64,000 nucleotides of DNA from positions 310,001-374,000 of the forward strand of contig JARGSG010000197.1 of assembly GCA_030374805.1 (NCBI GenBank). The letters are read 5' to 3'. The stretch is from Gracilaria gracilis. Lineage: Eukaryota; Rhodophyta; Florideophyceae; Gracilariales; Gracilariaceae. A program made the position numbers and the translations under genes. The notes below the pieces were generated by a model. The model saw only the letters and a list, made by a program, of their open reading frames with translations. It searched no databases and was not told the origin of the DNA. Shown here piece after piece: positions 44,119 through 55,383 of the stretch; within the stretch, counting starts at the first letter, position 1; every line of letters starts with the position of its first letter.

Positions 44119-45170
44119 ATGGCTGCTTTAAAGGCTGGTCCTTCTTCGGCCAATCCATCCTCGCAATCGAAAGGCACCAGAGAAGATGCAACAATCGCCT
44201 CACCGCGACCAAGCGTTTCCTCTCCCCCGGCTAAGGCACCCCTACTTCCCCCCATGGACCAAAGGTCACAATTCCACCTCTCAATTTTCTTCATATCCCC
44301 TCCCACAAACCGCCCTTTCGACCCCGTCGCCATCCTATACCACAACTCTTATCATCACCAGCAACTCTCCCTCCCACTCCACATCCAAGACGCCTACCAT
44401 AATGCCACAACACCCATTGGTCTGTCTACTACCCCCCTCCTCCACTTCCCCCAACCCCCACTCCCTTCCAACTCCTCGACAACCCCCAACTCCAACGAAT
44501 GCCCCTATACATCTCTTTCATCACCTCCTCCCTCGCCCACCGCACGGCGCATAAAGTCATCTCCCTTCCCACACGACCGCGCCTTCTCCAAATCCGCATT
44601 CCATAATGCTGTCTGCTCCGCTACCCAGTGCCTAAAGCTCCAGAAACACCACCTCTAGCACCAATTCAGCACCACCTGTTTCGCCCCCACGACCCTTACA
44701 GACGCACAGCAGCTGTTCTCCACCACTGTCTTCTACAGAGAAGCCACCCAGGTCCTCAAACAACCACTCGCCCTCGCACACTTTCACAACACCTTCTTCC
44801 ACCCCCTCTCCAATACCATTGCATCCGGCGACCCTGCTTTCCTCCACCCCATGGCCTCCGCCCTCGGCCAAGAAGCTTTCCCCTGCCTAAAAGCCGCCCT
44901 CATTCAGTCCTCCTACAACTCATGCATCCGACCATCTCCCGACACCACTGGTATCGACTCCTTTACGTGCTCTTCCAAATGTACGTAGTCAAGTCCTTCA
45001 CCTCCTCCAATTCTCTTCCTATGACCACCTACTACCCTCACATCACATTCTTCATCATCTCTTATTCCTTCCATTGCAATTGCGTTACTGAAAACTCCAT
45101 CCTTCTCGGCTACTTGCCAACCTCCTTCCACCCAACCGCGCCTCCGAAAGCCACGAGAACAGTCCATTTA
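44119..45170 (+). pseudogene. Large-element transposase, copy E2 (N-terminal remnant)
   Basis: Frames 44,119-44,658 and 44,628-45,275 cover the zinc-finger region (out of frame here: the bases of the finger translate as AALKAGPSSANPS), the Pro/Ser linker, the FHNAVCSATQC helix and diverged downstream helices. Many frameshifts are present. It stops at the deletion joint near 45,200. Confidence 0.6.
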
Positions 45171-45581
45171 CGACATGTTTGGGACAATTTCGATGTTCAA
45201 AAGGTATTGTGCTACAGGAGAGGAAGGGAGAGATGCTTAAGTAGAGAACGGCGTTGCCAATGTATACATCGATAAAGTGGTTTCAGAGGAAAAGATAGTT
45301 TTTATGACTAAGTAGTTGAAAGAATGAGGTAGGTGCGTATGAAGGGATTAGGACTGATGAATGTGTTTATGAAAAGAGATGTGTCGAAATGAAGTATAAA
45401 GGGGAAGATGTAATGGTAAACAGTTAAGGAACGGGCGCTGTGGATTGGTTTTGTGGAATGGTACTGAAAGGAAAAAACTATAATATGGAAATATCTGGGA
45501 AAAATGGAGTTTTTGGGGAATGGCGGGAAATTGAGATATAGAAAATTGTGATACAAATAGGCCTGCGGGTTAGAGGGGTGT

Positions 45582-46639
45582 TTGGCCACGAATGTAACGG
45601 CTGTGATCATGGGGGGCAGGGACGAGAGTGGTTCTAAGTCGCTCAGGCCTGTTCCAGTCGTTTATCGCCGGACGCCGTCTTTTCTCGGGATGTCGAATGG
45701 AAACGTTGGTGACGAGGAGCTAATGGCTCTGCTGCATAGGACGGAAGTTCCAAAGACACCGCCGCGGGAGGGAGGGGGTACTGAGGGGGTTTGCGTGAGT
45801 CAGAGAGTTTGTAATGGGGATGGAGGAGGCGGTGGAGGTGATGGGGATGGGGATGGAGGAGGACCGGAGAGAAGGTTTATGGGGGAGATGGAGGAACGGG
45901 TGAGGAAGCTTGGGGGAGTTTGAAAGAGCACTTCGACGACATGCCGTCGGAGATGGTGGCAGACATGAGAGGGGTCGTGCTGAGTGTGTCGGAGGTTGGA
46001 GTGCCGATGGAATTTATTTCGATGATTCGGAAGAGGATGAAGTTGACTGGGGTGGGGGCTGTGGGACATGTGAATGGGATGTTGGAGTGCGTGGGGAAGG
46101 AGATGGGGAGGCTGCGAAAGGAGAACATGGGGCTAAAGGGTAGGGTTGAAGTGTTGGAGGAGCAAGTGGAACAGGTGGAGAAGGCGTGCAAATTGCTGAT
46201 GGATTTGAAGGAAATGGTGAGGGGAGGGGAAGTAGGGGTGGGAGAGGGAGCAGGTAAAGGGTCGCCTGTGATGCCTGGTTCTCGGGGTGGGCGGGGGAGT
46301 GTGAGGGAGAGGGGGGGAAAAGAGGAGGGAGGAGAAGGTGTGGGGAGTCGACTGAAGAAGAGGAGGAAGGGTGGGGTGATGGTGGACGAGGATGGAAAGG
46401 TGTTTGTGCCGCCGCAGCTGCCGGGTGGCCCGCCGTTGGTGGGTTTCGGGAGTGCGGTGGCGGCTGCGAGGACGGCGGGGCTTATATTGGAGGAGCAGGA
46501 GGAGAAGAGGCTGGAAGGGGTTGGAAGCCGCTTTGGGGCTAGGAGGGTGTACGAGAATGGGGAGAGTTGTCCGTTGGACTTCTTTAACTTCACGTTTAGG
46601 GAAACTGAGACTCAGGATCCGAATGACGAGTTGGAGTAA
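45582..46639 (+). pseudogene. Coiled-coil protein of the large element, copy 2
   Basis: Frame 45,582-45,923 (starts MATNVTAVIMGGRDESGSKS; continues through MALLHRTEVPKTPP and a Gly/Asp hinge) and frame 45,920-46,639 (KEHFDDMPSEMVADMRG to FRETETQDPNDELE) are separated by one frameshift near 45,915. That shift is absent from copy 1, while copy 1's two shifts are absent here, so the ancestral protein of about 350 residues is clear. It has a heptad region rich in Glu/Lys/Leu, a KKRRK motif and a conserved C-terminus. Confidence 0.65.
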
Positions 46640-46906
46640 ACCAGCGCTGGTGACCCGAGAGTAAATTTTTTGTGTGATTTTGACGACTGCGACGAATGTG
46701 AGGTAACGGGCAGTGGCTCACGAACTTCAAACTAGCATACAACTTCAACAAATGGAGTTCAACTGCGGCACGTGGAAATGCGATTTTCAAAAAAAAAATT
46801 TTTTGCCTTGCCAACTAGCGCAATCTGCGAAATTGCTAGTTTTTCGGATTTTTATTTTCATAACTAGCCATCTAGCATACTAAACTAGCATTCCGAGAAC
46901 ACCGAC

Positions 46907-49120
46907 GAACAGTACGGTTGGTGGTAGGACCGCGAGAGCGACAAGCACACTGTTGTAAGCAGTAAGGATCGTTGCTGGCGCGAGGTTTGCGCTGTCGCGT
47001 GGTAGTGACTTGGTCTTTGCGAGGCGAGATGGAATCCGAAGACTTCAAGGATGCCCTTTTATTCCCATTGTTGGGATTTCGAACCGCCTTCGCGACGGCG
47101 CGGCTCACTCGTATGGCGGGAAGAATGAAGTAAAACACTCCTTGGAGTCTATTTGAAGGACTTAGGGGCGTTCTATAAGTTTTCGAAATCAAGAAAGGAA
47201 CATTGGCAACGACCATTAAACCAATTGAGAAAGAACACGTGGAATACGTATGGTTTCCCGGTTTTTCTCCGTCTGGAGCTTCCGATGATTCCCAGACAAA
47301 CACGGCCGCATGGAAACCTGATGCCGGATCTCCTTAAAAGCTACAAACAAACTATCTCACTTCAAAGTTCAACCATTTTGCCATGGCGAACACCAACCAC
47401 TCATCAACTTTGCACAATGAACAACTGGGGGTAGAGCAAAACCAAAATACAGAACAAACTTTCACTATATCAAAACCGTCCCGAGCTCGCCTCCATGAAA
47501 TGTACGAAGAAATACCGCAGACAATTTCCGAGGCTGACTGCATTCTCCGCGAAGCCAACTTCGACAACATTCACTGCAAGCTTGCATTAAAATCCTTACA
47601 AATTCTGGGAGCTGAAACCGCCAAACAAGCCATGAAAGAGCAATATTAGCTGCCAAAATGGTGCAACGAGAACGCAGTTTTAAGTCTATTTCCGACCTAA
47701 TTGACGGCACCTGCGATTTTAGTACACCACTTTATACGCGATTGAACAGCTTGCAGACGACTAATGTGCGAATAACAAATCACGAGGGCCAGGATGACAC
47801 CGTCAGGTGGGTCAAAGAAGATTTACCATTGTTTAGCAATGGAGAAGGGGTTAATGGAGAACCAATTAATCTGGAGCACAATTCTTTGGCATTCCTTGAA
47901 ACAATAAGACTGGCATTTGAAGCAAGTGAGTACTACAGATTCCTCTATGTTCTCGGTGATGCCAGGATGACGGTTACCCGTCAGAAACTGATGCAGTGCT
48001 TGTCCAGAGAGGCATTCGACGCCCCAACCGAAGATCAATTGATCCTATGGATTGCACCCCTTTTCAATGATTCCGATTTTAAACCAGAACCTGTCCTTAT
48101 TCTATCTGTTGGAGTCACGTTTAGTGATATTGAGTCTTTGGCGCCCTCTAACTGTCCGCATTTGTGAGATGCAGGATTTCTCAACCGGAAGTATGGGGAG
48201 TTTAATAGCCAATATGGTAATTCTCTAGCTCGCTTCGAAGCTTCAGAACAGGTTGATTCCGGATGCATTTGCCAGATTTGCGGACGGTAAGACGTACTTA
48301 TTGTACGGACACTGCTTTTTGAAACAGCATCCATTGCCGGTTCCGTTGGGTACACGAGTGTTGAAGTCGGATGCGCAAAGAGAAGAAGGTGTTGGAGCAG
48401 GGGTTCATCCGGAAAATACTAATTCTAGTACAGTGCGACAGTCGCCCTTTAAACGGCAGAAGATGACTGGTCGTGAACGTGTTGTCGGAATTGAAAATTT
48501 AGTGTCTGTTCTGGAGTCCCAGGACAAAGAAGTGGCGAAAAAAATTGAGGGCGCAGACAGAGATAAAGTGGTGTATGAAGCTCTTCAATCTATGGAAAGA
48601 TGGAGTACCGAAGATTTAACAGGTATCCAGAAAGCTAGAAACATGATAAAGGACGCGTCAGGCGAAGAGGAGAAAAGTGCAATTCAAGTGACTCTCATTC
48701 GTTCCATCGAAAGCCTTGCAAAAGGACCCCATCGTCTTGGATTCGAAGTTTGCGAACACTCTTTTATAATCAGACTCCTCCGGCTGCACAAAGTGAAGGA
48801 ACAGGCACTGTGCACCATATCTTTCGTTTAGGGTCCTTCCACCACGTAATGCCTCCTGTCAAATATTTTCTATTTCTATTGTCTCTGGTTCTTGGTTTGA
48901 AACAAATTGCTGTCTCTTTGTCAGTTCCGTTATAAAATCCCGCTTCAATGTGGTAGGTATGAGAAACTTTTTGCACGCAACCTGCGTAAATGTGGCATAC
49001 AAAATACTAGAACCTTAGGCGAAAGCAGCTGAAATGGCTCTGCCACTTGACGCATTTGCCCATATGAACCAGGGAGTAGCACCGTGAAGAGAATACACAT
49101 GACTGCACGATGAATATTTC
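46907..49120 (+). other. Hypothetical ORFs between two large-element copies
   Basis: Plus-strand frames at 47,383-47,646 (88 codons), 47,658-48,167 (169 codons) and 48,253-48,831 (192 codons) are colinear, normal in composition and close together, so they may be parts of one gene separated by frame changes or introns. The second has SNGEGVNGEPINLEHNSLAF and a helical SREAFDAPTEDQLILWIAPL region; the third is charged and helical (KKIEGADRDKVVYEALQSME). No family is recognised. A minus-strand frame (47,303-46,872) runs into the terminal repeat and is probably spurious. Confidence 0.35.
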
Positions 49121-49131
49121 GTTGGCTTCCA

Positions 49132-49420
49132 GAGTGCTTACCTCTCTCTCATTCCCTGAATGGCAAACAGCTTGTTGTGGCCAGCACCGAGGGTCGTGTG
49201 GCCGTCGAGTACGTCGATGATCCAATCCGTGCGTATTCGTTCAGATGCCATCGCGTAGAAGACGTAGCCTATCGGGTCAACTGAATTGCTCACAACAGAA
49301 AGTACACTTCATTCACCACAAAGGGGAAGACGGGTACGTGTTCATCTGGTAGTTATGCTAAGGAGCGAATGACCCAATTTTTCAAATATCTCACCAGCGT
49401 TACTTCCGTTTTCATGTATC
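49132..49420 (+). pseudogene. BUB3-like WD40 fragment
   Basis: BUB3 is a WD40 propeller protein of the spindle checkpoint. The frame from 49,132 reads LNGKQLVVASTEGRVAVEYV, then SFRCHRVEDVAYRVN, which fits the BUB3 blade with EGRVAVEY and FKCHR better than its relative RAE1. The next WD unit appears after a frameshift as KGEDGYVFIW (about 49,318-49,347), and again shifted as RMTQFFKYLTSVTSVF (about 49,366), matching the RLCQFHRYPTSI-type strand. The rest of the propeller is absent. A dead fragment. Confidence 0.7.
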
Positions 49421-49424
49421 TGAG

Positions 49425-50025
49425 CGTTTCACCAATGTTGCGTTTCGGATTGAAAAAGGAATTCAAAGCGTTGGCGACGTTCACGGCAGCACAATACAGG
49501 CAGTCGATGATCTACGCAGCTTCAAATCTACTCTTCATTGCCGCTTTTGGTGCCCTGGGATATTATTACTTGAACAAGCGCCATCATCAGACATTCTATG
49601 AGAATTGAGAGATTTACAAGCATGATTTTGTGCATCATACGTGGGTTGGACTGGTAACTGCAACCATAACGCACAAAGATCATGATATTGACAATGGCGA
49701 TCATATCGTCGAACTTCTGTATGTTTTCTTCGTTCCAGGGATGCTTTTTCAAAACTTGAACTCTACAATTTGCTGCGTAGTTTTTTTCTGATGATCGCTG
49801 TACAGAGTATCTTTTTGGGTGTCTGCGGTGAAGGAAAGACGAATTCACAACATGCTATTAACAGAGAATACTTTCACAGTATGGCAAAAACGGCCGACAT
49901 CTACATATCTTACGATCTGTTTGCTGATAACAAGAGAAGCCAGAAACATTCCGATAAACATTTCTATCACAAACCCGTCGATACGCTCCCCTCCCAAACC
50001 CACAAATTCATGGCAACACAACATC
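49425..50025. other. No recognised gene
   Basis: Short frames only. The C-terminal part of a 79-codon frame (49,369-49,608) ends with a hydrophobic stretch (LLFIAAFGALGYYYL) that looks like a membrane segment, but it starts inside the BUB3 remnant and so may be fortuitous. Confidence 0.3.
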
Positions 50026-53000
50026 GTCGGTGTTATCGAAATGCTAGTTTTTGGTGTCAAAAATGACCGAATTAAAATGATCGAAAAACCGGTGAATTTA
50101 TCCAAATTTGGATGTGCTTAATTTTCGTAACTATTTCCGCATCTCTACTTTTGCTAGTTTATGTGGAAAGGATCATTCATGATTATTTCCATCAGTGCTA
50201 GTTTGGGTGGAAGACAAACTAGCATGTTACTTCTGTTAATGCTAGTTTCCAAACCCAATGAAAGTGTGTAAGTGGCACATAATTAGACTTTACGACGCCC
50301 AATAGAGGTATATATCCCCAAATAGTGATATGTATACATAGATAGCTGCTTATGAACTAGGATTAGAAGAATATAAACTCTTCGAATAGGAACTCTCTAT
50401 AGATGTATACAGCACATTTACTCCACAACTCTCATATCAGATATCGGCCGTTAATTCTCTCACTATTGCTTCGCATCACGAGCCACCTCCCCCGTCACTC
50501 CGTCCCACACTCTTTGCGCCATATTAGGCTTCCTGCTACGTACCTTGCCTCTCCCCCAACACCCGCATACCGCTCCCCGCCATGCGTAATTGCTACTTTG
50601 AAGGCTCTTCCTTCTTCAAAAGCACCATCCCCGTCATTCAAAGGCACCAAAGAAGATGCCCTAACCGTCCCACCGCCGACAAGCGTTTCCTCTCCCCCGG
50701 CGGCAACGTTCCTCACTTCCTCCCACGCCCAAAGCGTCACAAGTCCACCCCCGAACTCTCACCACTACGCCCTCCTCCTCTCTCCAATCGCCCTTCCGAT
50801 AACGTCCCCATCGCCGACGACGACTCCTACCACCAGCAACAGCTCTCTTTCTCCGTCCACACCCAAGGCGCCTACCATATCGTAGGCACCCCCGTCTGCT
50901 CCCTTTCCCCCTCCCCACCTTCTCCTCCGCCCGCCTCCTTCCCTCTCCTCAACAACCGCCATCCCGAACGAATGGTCCTCTACATCTCTTCCATCGCTTC
51001 TAATCTCGGCCACCGCAAGGCAGACGAGCTCATCTCTCTCCTCCACGACCCCTCCTTCTCCAGAACAGCCTTACACAACGCCGTCTCCTCCACCTCCCAG
51101 TGTCTCAAACTTCAAACAGACCTCTTCCAACACCACTTCAGCAACATCGGTTTCACCCCCACCACCCTCCACGACCCACAGCACCTCTTCACAGCCACCA
51201 TCTTCCGAAAGGATTCTATCCAAGTCCTTAAAGTACAACTCGCACTCGCACAATCCGACAACATCTTCTTCCACCACTTCCGCCATACAACTTCTTCCAG
51301 CTCTTCCGCTTTCGCACACCCCATGGCTTCTTCCCTCGGAAAAGAAGCAGTCCCAGCCCTCAAGCACGCAATCATGCAGTCCTGCAATAGCTCCTGCATC
51401 TGGCACACCCCTGAGAACATCAGTATCGATTCACCGGCTTCGTCCAATTATACTCTGACAAGTCCTCCACCTCCCTCAAGTCCCCTTCCATCACCTCCTA
51501 CCCCCTTCACATCTCCCTCCTCAACTTCTCCGACTCGTTCCGTCGCAAATGTATAACCGAAAACCTCACCCTTCTCGGATACCTTCCAACTCCTTTCAAT
51601 CTCGCCACCCCCTCTCATGTCCCCGATTTCATCCCCCAAAACCTCGTTCAGCATCTCTCGCTCTACCAAAATGCAACTCATCCAGCGTGCCATCTCCAAC
51701 CTCCTCGACCCTCTTCTCTCCTCCAGCCTCGCCGGCTTACCCTTCCTTGACGCTAATGGCGTGTTACGCCATTGTCACCAATCATCGCCAGCTACTGCGC
51801 AGACATTCCAGAAGCAAAGAACATTCTCGCCATCTCCCACGACACCCGCCCCAAACATCTATGCCACCGATGTACCGTCCCACGCTCTGAACTCCACCTA
51901 CACATTCCATCCCCCCTCTTCGATGCCAGACCCAGACTCTCGCTGCCCGCAAATTACACTCTACCCTCCTTCAAGATGCTGAAAAGGCCTTCCTCGCTAG
52001 AAAGCCCAGAATCGCCGGAAACACCAAGGAAAAGAACGTTCAAGCACTCCACCCCCTTTCCCTCGCAAAGTACTCCTCCCTCTTCGAATCTTACTCTCTC
52101 CTCAACATCACCCCTCTCCTCTCCCCTTACAACATCTTCCTCTTCTAAGCACTCCATAACTTCCACCTCGGCATCTCCAAGCTAATCAAGCTCGCAGCCA
52201 TCGAGAGACTCAAGTCAGAATCACTCTTCACTACTCCCCGTTCCTCCAAGTCCCGTAGTTCCTTCAACTCCGTCCGCTCCTCCATCCTGAAAAACGCGAA
52301 CACCATCCTCGCCGCCATCGAAAAGCACTCCCCAGCCACAGGACTCCACATCGACTTTTCCTCCTCCGACAACGGTCAGACCCTTAACGGTATCTTCAAC
52401 TCCAACGGCTTACGTAGTATGCTCGACGCAAAAGACTACCGCTCACTCGACATGGTCTTCCCCTTCATCGGCGCCTTCTTCGACCGCTGCTGTGACGAGG
52501 TCGATGCAGCTCCCATCACTTCCGTCTTCTCCACGTGCTCAGACCTCCTCTTCGCCTCCATGCGATACAACTCCTTCACCGAATGGACCGACGCCCGCCT
52601 CACCGACCTCCACAACCAAATCCGCTCCTTCAAGCGCACAGCCGTACTTGTCCTCGGCCCCCACCACAGTTCCAGCCTTGGAACCCTCAAGTTACATCTC
52701 CTTGACCACATCGTCGAGGACATTCGCCGCTTCGGAGGCCTCCACTTCAACGATCCCGGCATATTCGAACACGCCCACTCCCTCTTCAAGTCACACTACT
52801 CCAAAACCTCAAAGCGCAGGTCCACCGCACATTAAGAAACCATTCGCGCCATCCATCACTACAACGCCACCAAGGATTGGAACCCTTTTTCCACCAAACC
52901 CTCTATCACTTCTTCCTCTCCTGCCCTTGCCTCTCCCATCCAATCCTGCCAACCCTGTTTGGTCGGTGATGGACAACTCATCTCATTCGCTGATATCATC

Positions 53001-54140
53001 ACCGCCCACAAATTGCTCCACTCTAATCCTCATTTCAATCCCAAATCTCTCCAAGACCTCTTCCCCACCGACACTCTCTCCATTCTCCAACAGATTGAAA
53101 AACATGCCCTCCCTTCATTAATCACCCTTTCTCTCGAGGTTCTAGAACTCTCAAAGAACTCCCCCACTCCCCGACGCACGCAAATCACCGTCGTTAACAA
53201 CGCTTAAGTCGCTGGCTGTTATATCCAATTATTCTACCACTAAATTGAAGAGCGGAACGAAATCGCGCTCCAGAATCCTCCAGTCCCTCTTATCCAAGGA
53301 ATATTTGCCGCCCCTTTCTTCGGTCCTTCTAAATCCCCAAATTTCTCTCACGTCAGGCAGCAGCTCCTACAACTCCACCCCCATCGTCTGGGTCTGCAAA
53401 CTCATATCTCTTCTTCGCTTCACCCTTCCATCTTCCACTCCACCTTCCAAGGAGTTCGCCTTCGTCCAGTTAATGGAGCTCGTCCCACTAAGTGACGAAG
53501 TCGATGTCACCCTCAACTGCGTATGCCTCCGATGGGCAACAGACGACGAACTGAACCATACCGCCCATCCAGTTCCCATCTCCACCCACTCCACGTCCGA
53601 CAACGTTTCCCCATGGTTTGGAATCATCCATTTGTTTTCTATCCTTGGCTCCGTTCATGTTCTCCGCCAGAACTACCCGGCACCCCCCTTCACTTCCCGC
53701 CTCCACTGGCGTTTCCATAGATTCTACCTCTACAGATACTACCGGGAACCCGCTTCCAGGCCCTACCTCCCAGCCCCTGCATAGGACTCATTCCATAGAA
53801 TTTCCATAAACTAATCATTACCACCCTCTTCCTCAGGAAACATTTGAGACAGGTATGGGATGAAGAAGATATGGCCCCTCATCATCATCCCACAGTTATT
53901 TCTACTCCTCCCACTCTTATTCACCCCACCCTCTCCCCTCTCCTCCTTCTGCCTCATCCCTACCCTCTCCCCGGTGCCCGGCCAAACGACTGAAACTGAG
54001 CTCCTCCGGTCGGCACGCTGCTATGTAGCAATCAAGAACCGCTCTAAGTCTCGGCGTAAAACTCGCCATAAAGTATTTCTCCCTAACCGCTAGATATTAC
54101 TTCTCCGTGTCTGCGAGAACCAGAACCATACCATCCAACG
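50026..54140 (+). mobile_element. Large transposon, copy E3 (left end, transposase, ORF2 tail)
   Basis: The terminal repeat starts gtcggtgttatcgaaatg at 50,026, with GCTAGTTT motifs near 50,042, 50,153, 50,198, 50,217 (reversed) and 50,242, and a leader of about 550 bp. Transposase 50,582-53,784 follows, then the convergent ORF2 tail (minus strand, about 54,130-53,960; the bases of ctatgtagcaatcaagaacc match 37,470 and 63,663). Homology fades near 54,140, so the copy is truncated there. Confidence 0.75.
50582..53784 (+). pseudogene. Large-element transposase, copy E3
   Basis: Starts MRNCYFEGSSFFKSTIPVIQ then RHQRRCPN; one finger Cys is changed to Ser. The frame runs to about 51,556 and then switches repeatedly. 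Recognisable blocks in order are GHRKADELISLLHD, IFRKDSIQVLK, CHRCTV (51,858), SPYNIFLF then LHNFHLGISKLIKLAAIERL (about 52,120-52,210, with one stop), and 52,419-52,835 (LDMVFPFIGAFFDRCCDEVD, HLLDHIVEDIRRFGG, FEHAHSLFKSHYSKTSKRRS). The C-terminal part 53,245-53,784 has CVCLRWATDDELNH and HWRFHRFYLYRYY. The ED-RRFG and KSHYxxTSKRRST blocks are typical of Plavaka/KDZ/CACTA-like DDE transposases. At least three stops and several frameshifts. Confidence 0.75.
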
Positions 54141-55380
54141 TCTCTGGCTCTAGAATGTGAGCATTCAACATGACGATGCAAAACCAAATATTGAGCTGAG
54201 AAGAGTTCCCAAAGTTAGCGCCAATTACTCTATCTTCTTTCGTCGAGATTCGTTCTTCGGTGATCAAGTAGATCCATAACCTTTTAAGCTAAAGCACTTC
54301 TAATAAGCTCTTTCTTTCGAGCGATATAAATGTTTGGATCGTTACGTTTTTAAAAAAACTTCGAGAGCCTTCGGACCATGGTCACAATTTGCTTTGTTCT
54401 CGGGTGCAGTGAGGCCACGCTCACAAGGCAGTTTGCTAACTTTAGCGCTGATTTTTATATAAATACCATCGGACGTCCACCTCATCACCTGAATCATTAT
54501 TGCGAGGACCCAGCAATAATATGAAGAATGAATCTAGTAGATCCTCGGTGGGAAAGCGTACAGAAAAATTCTTCGATTTTCATAAGAATGTTTTCGAAAA
54601 CGAAAAAAGAACTGGGCGCAGGAATGGCATTGTTGACTTGCATTTCGAGACCAAAAACGGAGAGCGAGCTACTTAATAACGGTTTGCTTTTGTAGGCCGT
54701 GTGTCTCCCATTTTGAAGGTTTTGAAAAGCTGGCGCTTTGCACGCGCAAAGCTCTCGCAATTTGGAGACGCGTGTGGTTACGCTTGAAGGCTGAAAAGGC
54801 GCCACGGTTTTGGCCAATGGTTGTTGGAGCTAAGGAGATTCTCTTGACTTGGCGTCGCCTTAATGGAGAGAGAGGATCTGGACGAAGCTCTCTTCTGAAG
54901 GGATGATCCATTGTTGCATAAATGCGGACATCCAACGTGGTTTTTCTACTACCTGGATAGCGCGTAGAGTCTTTAGGGGCCGATGGGGAGGTTCTGGGAG
55001 CGTTACAAAATCAGGAAAGATTTTGTTAATTTGTTACATGAAAAGAGATTTTATAAGGCCCTTTTCTGTGTGGCCAGCTGTGACAAGATTGACGTCCACT
55101 CTCGCGGACCCTCTACGTCAGCCGTCACTAACTTCATTGCGCCCAAGCGCGCGAGAAACTACCGGCGTCCTATCACTTTGACATCCCGGCGCACTTTGCG
55201 GTTGGAGGCGAGCCCAGGAGGTGGTTTACAATAAAAAGGGCTCGCCGTCCTGGCGAGCCCCGATGAGGCGCCACATAGGAAGAACCTCAGAGCTTTCGCT
55301 GGCTGCCTATGCCCTTTCTTCACCGAGCCTTCCGACACCAGCGCCACAGCTTGTCTTCAGAAATGGACTCCGCTCTCCAG
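54141..55380. other. No recognised gene; possible 5' region of copia element
   Basis: Only short frames occur. The stretch 55,200-55,380 leads directly into the copia gag start at 55,384 and may be its leader or LTR end, but no LTR pair or primer-binding site could be identified because the 3' end of that element is not in sight. Confidence 0.3.
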
Positions 55381-55383
55381 TTA

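Larger units (their letters stand above)
43581..46906 (+). mobile_element. Internally deleted large transposon with both ends (copy E2, 3.3 kb)
   Basis: The left terminal repeat starts gtcggtgttatcgg at 43,581 and the right ends ccgagaacaccgac at 46,906; the two are inverted repeats with about 20 bp of match. It holds the transposase N-terminal part (44,119-45,170) joined near 45,200 to the coiled-coil module, so ORF2, the methyltransferase-SET, ParB-like and oxygenase-like genes are all missing. Flanking bases (…gggacaac and gaacagt…) do not show a clear target-site duplication. This copy is what links the transposase end to the coiled-coil end in one element. Confidence 0.8.

Noticed and set aside
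43571-46916. Target-site duplication of copy E2
   Set aside because: Flanking bases on the two sides do not match convincingly for any length from 2 to 9.
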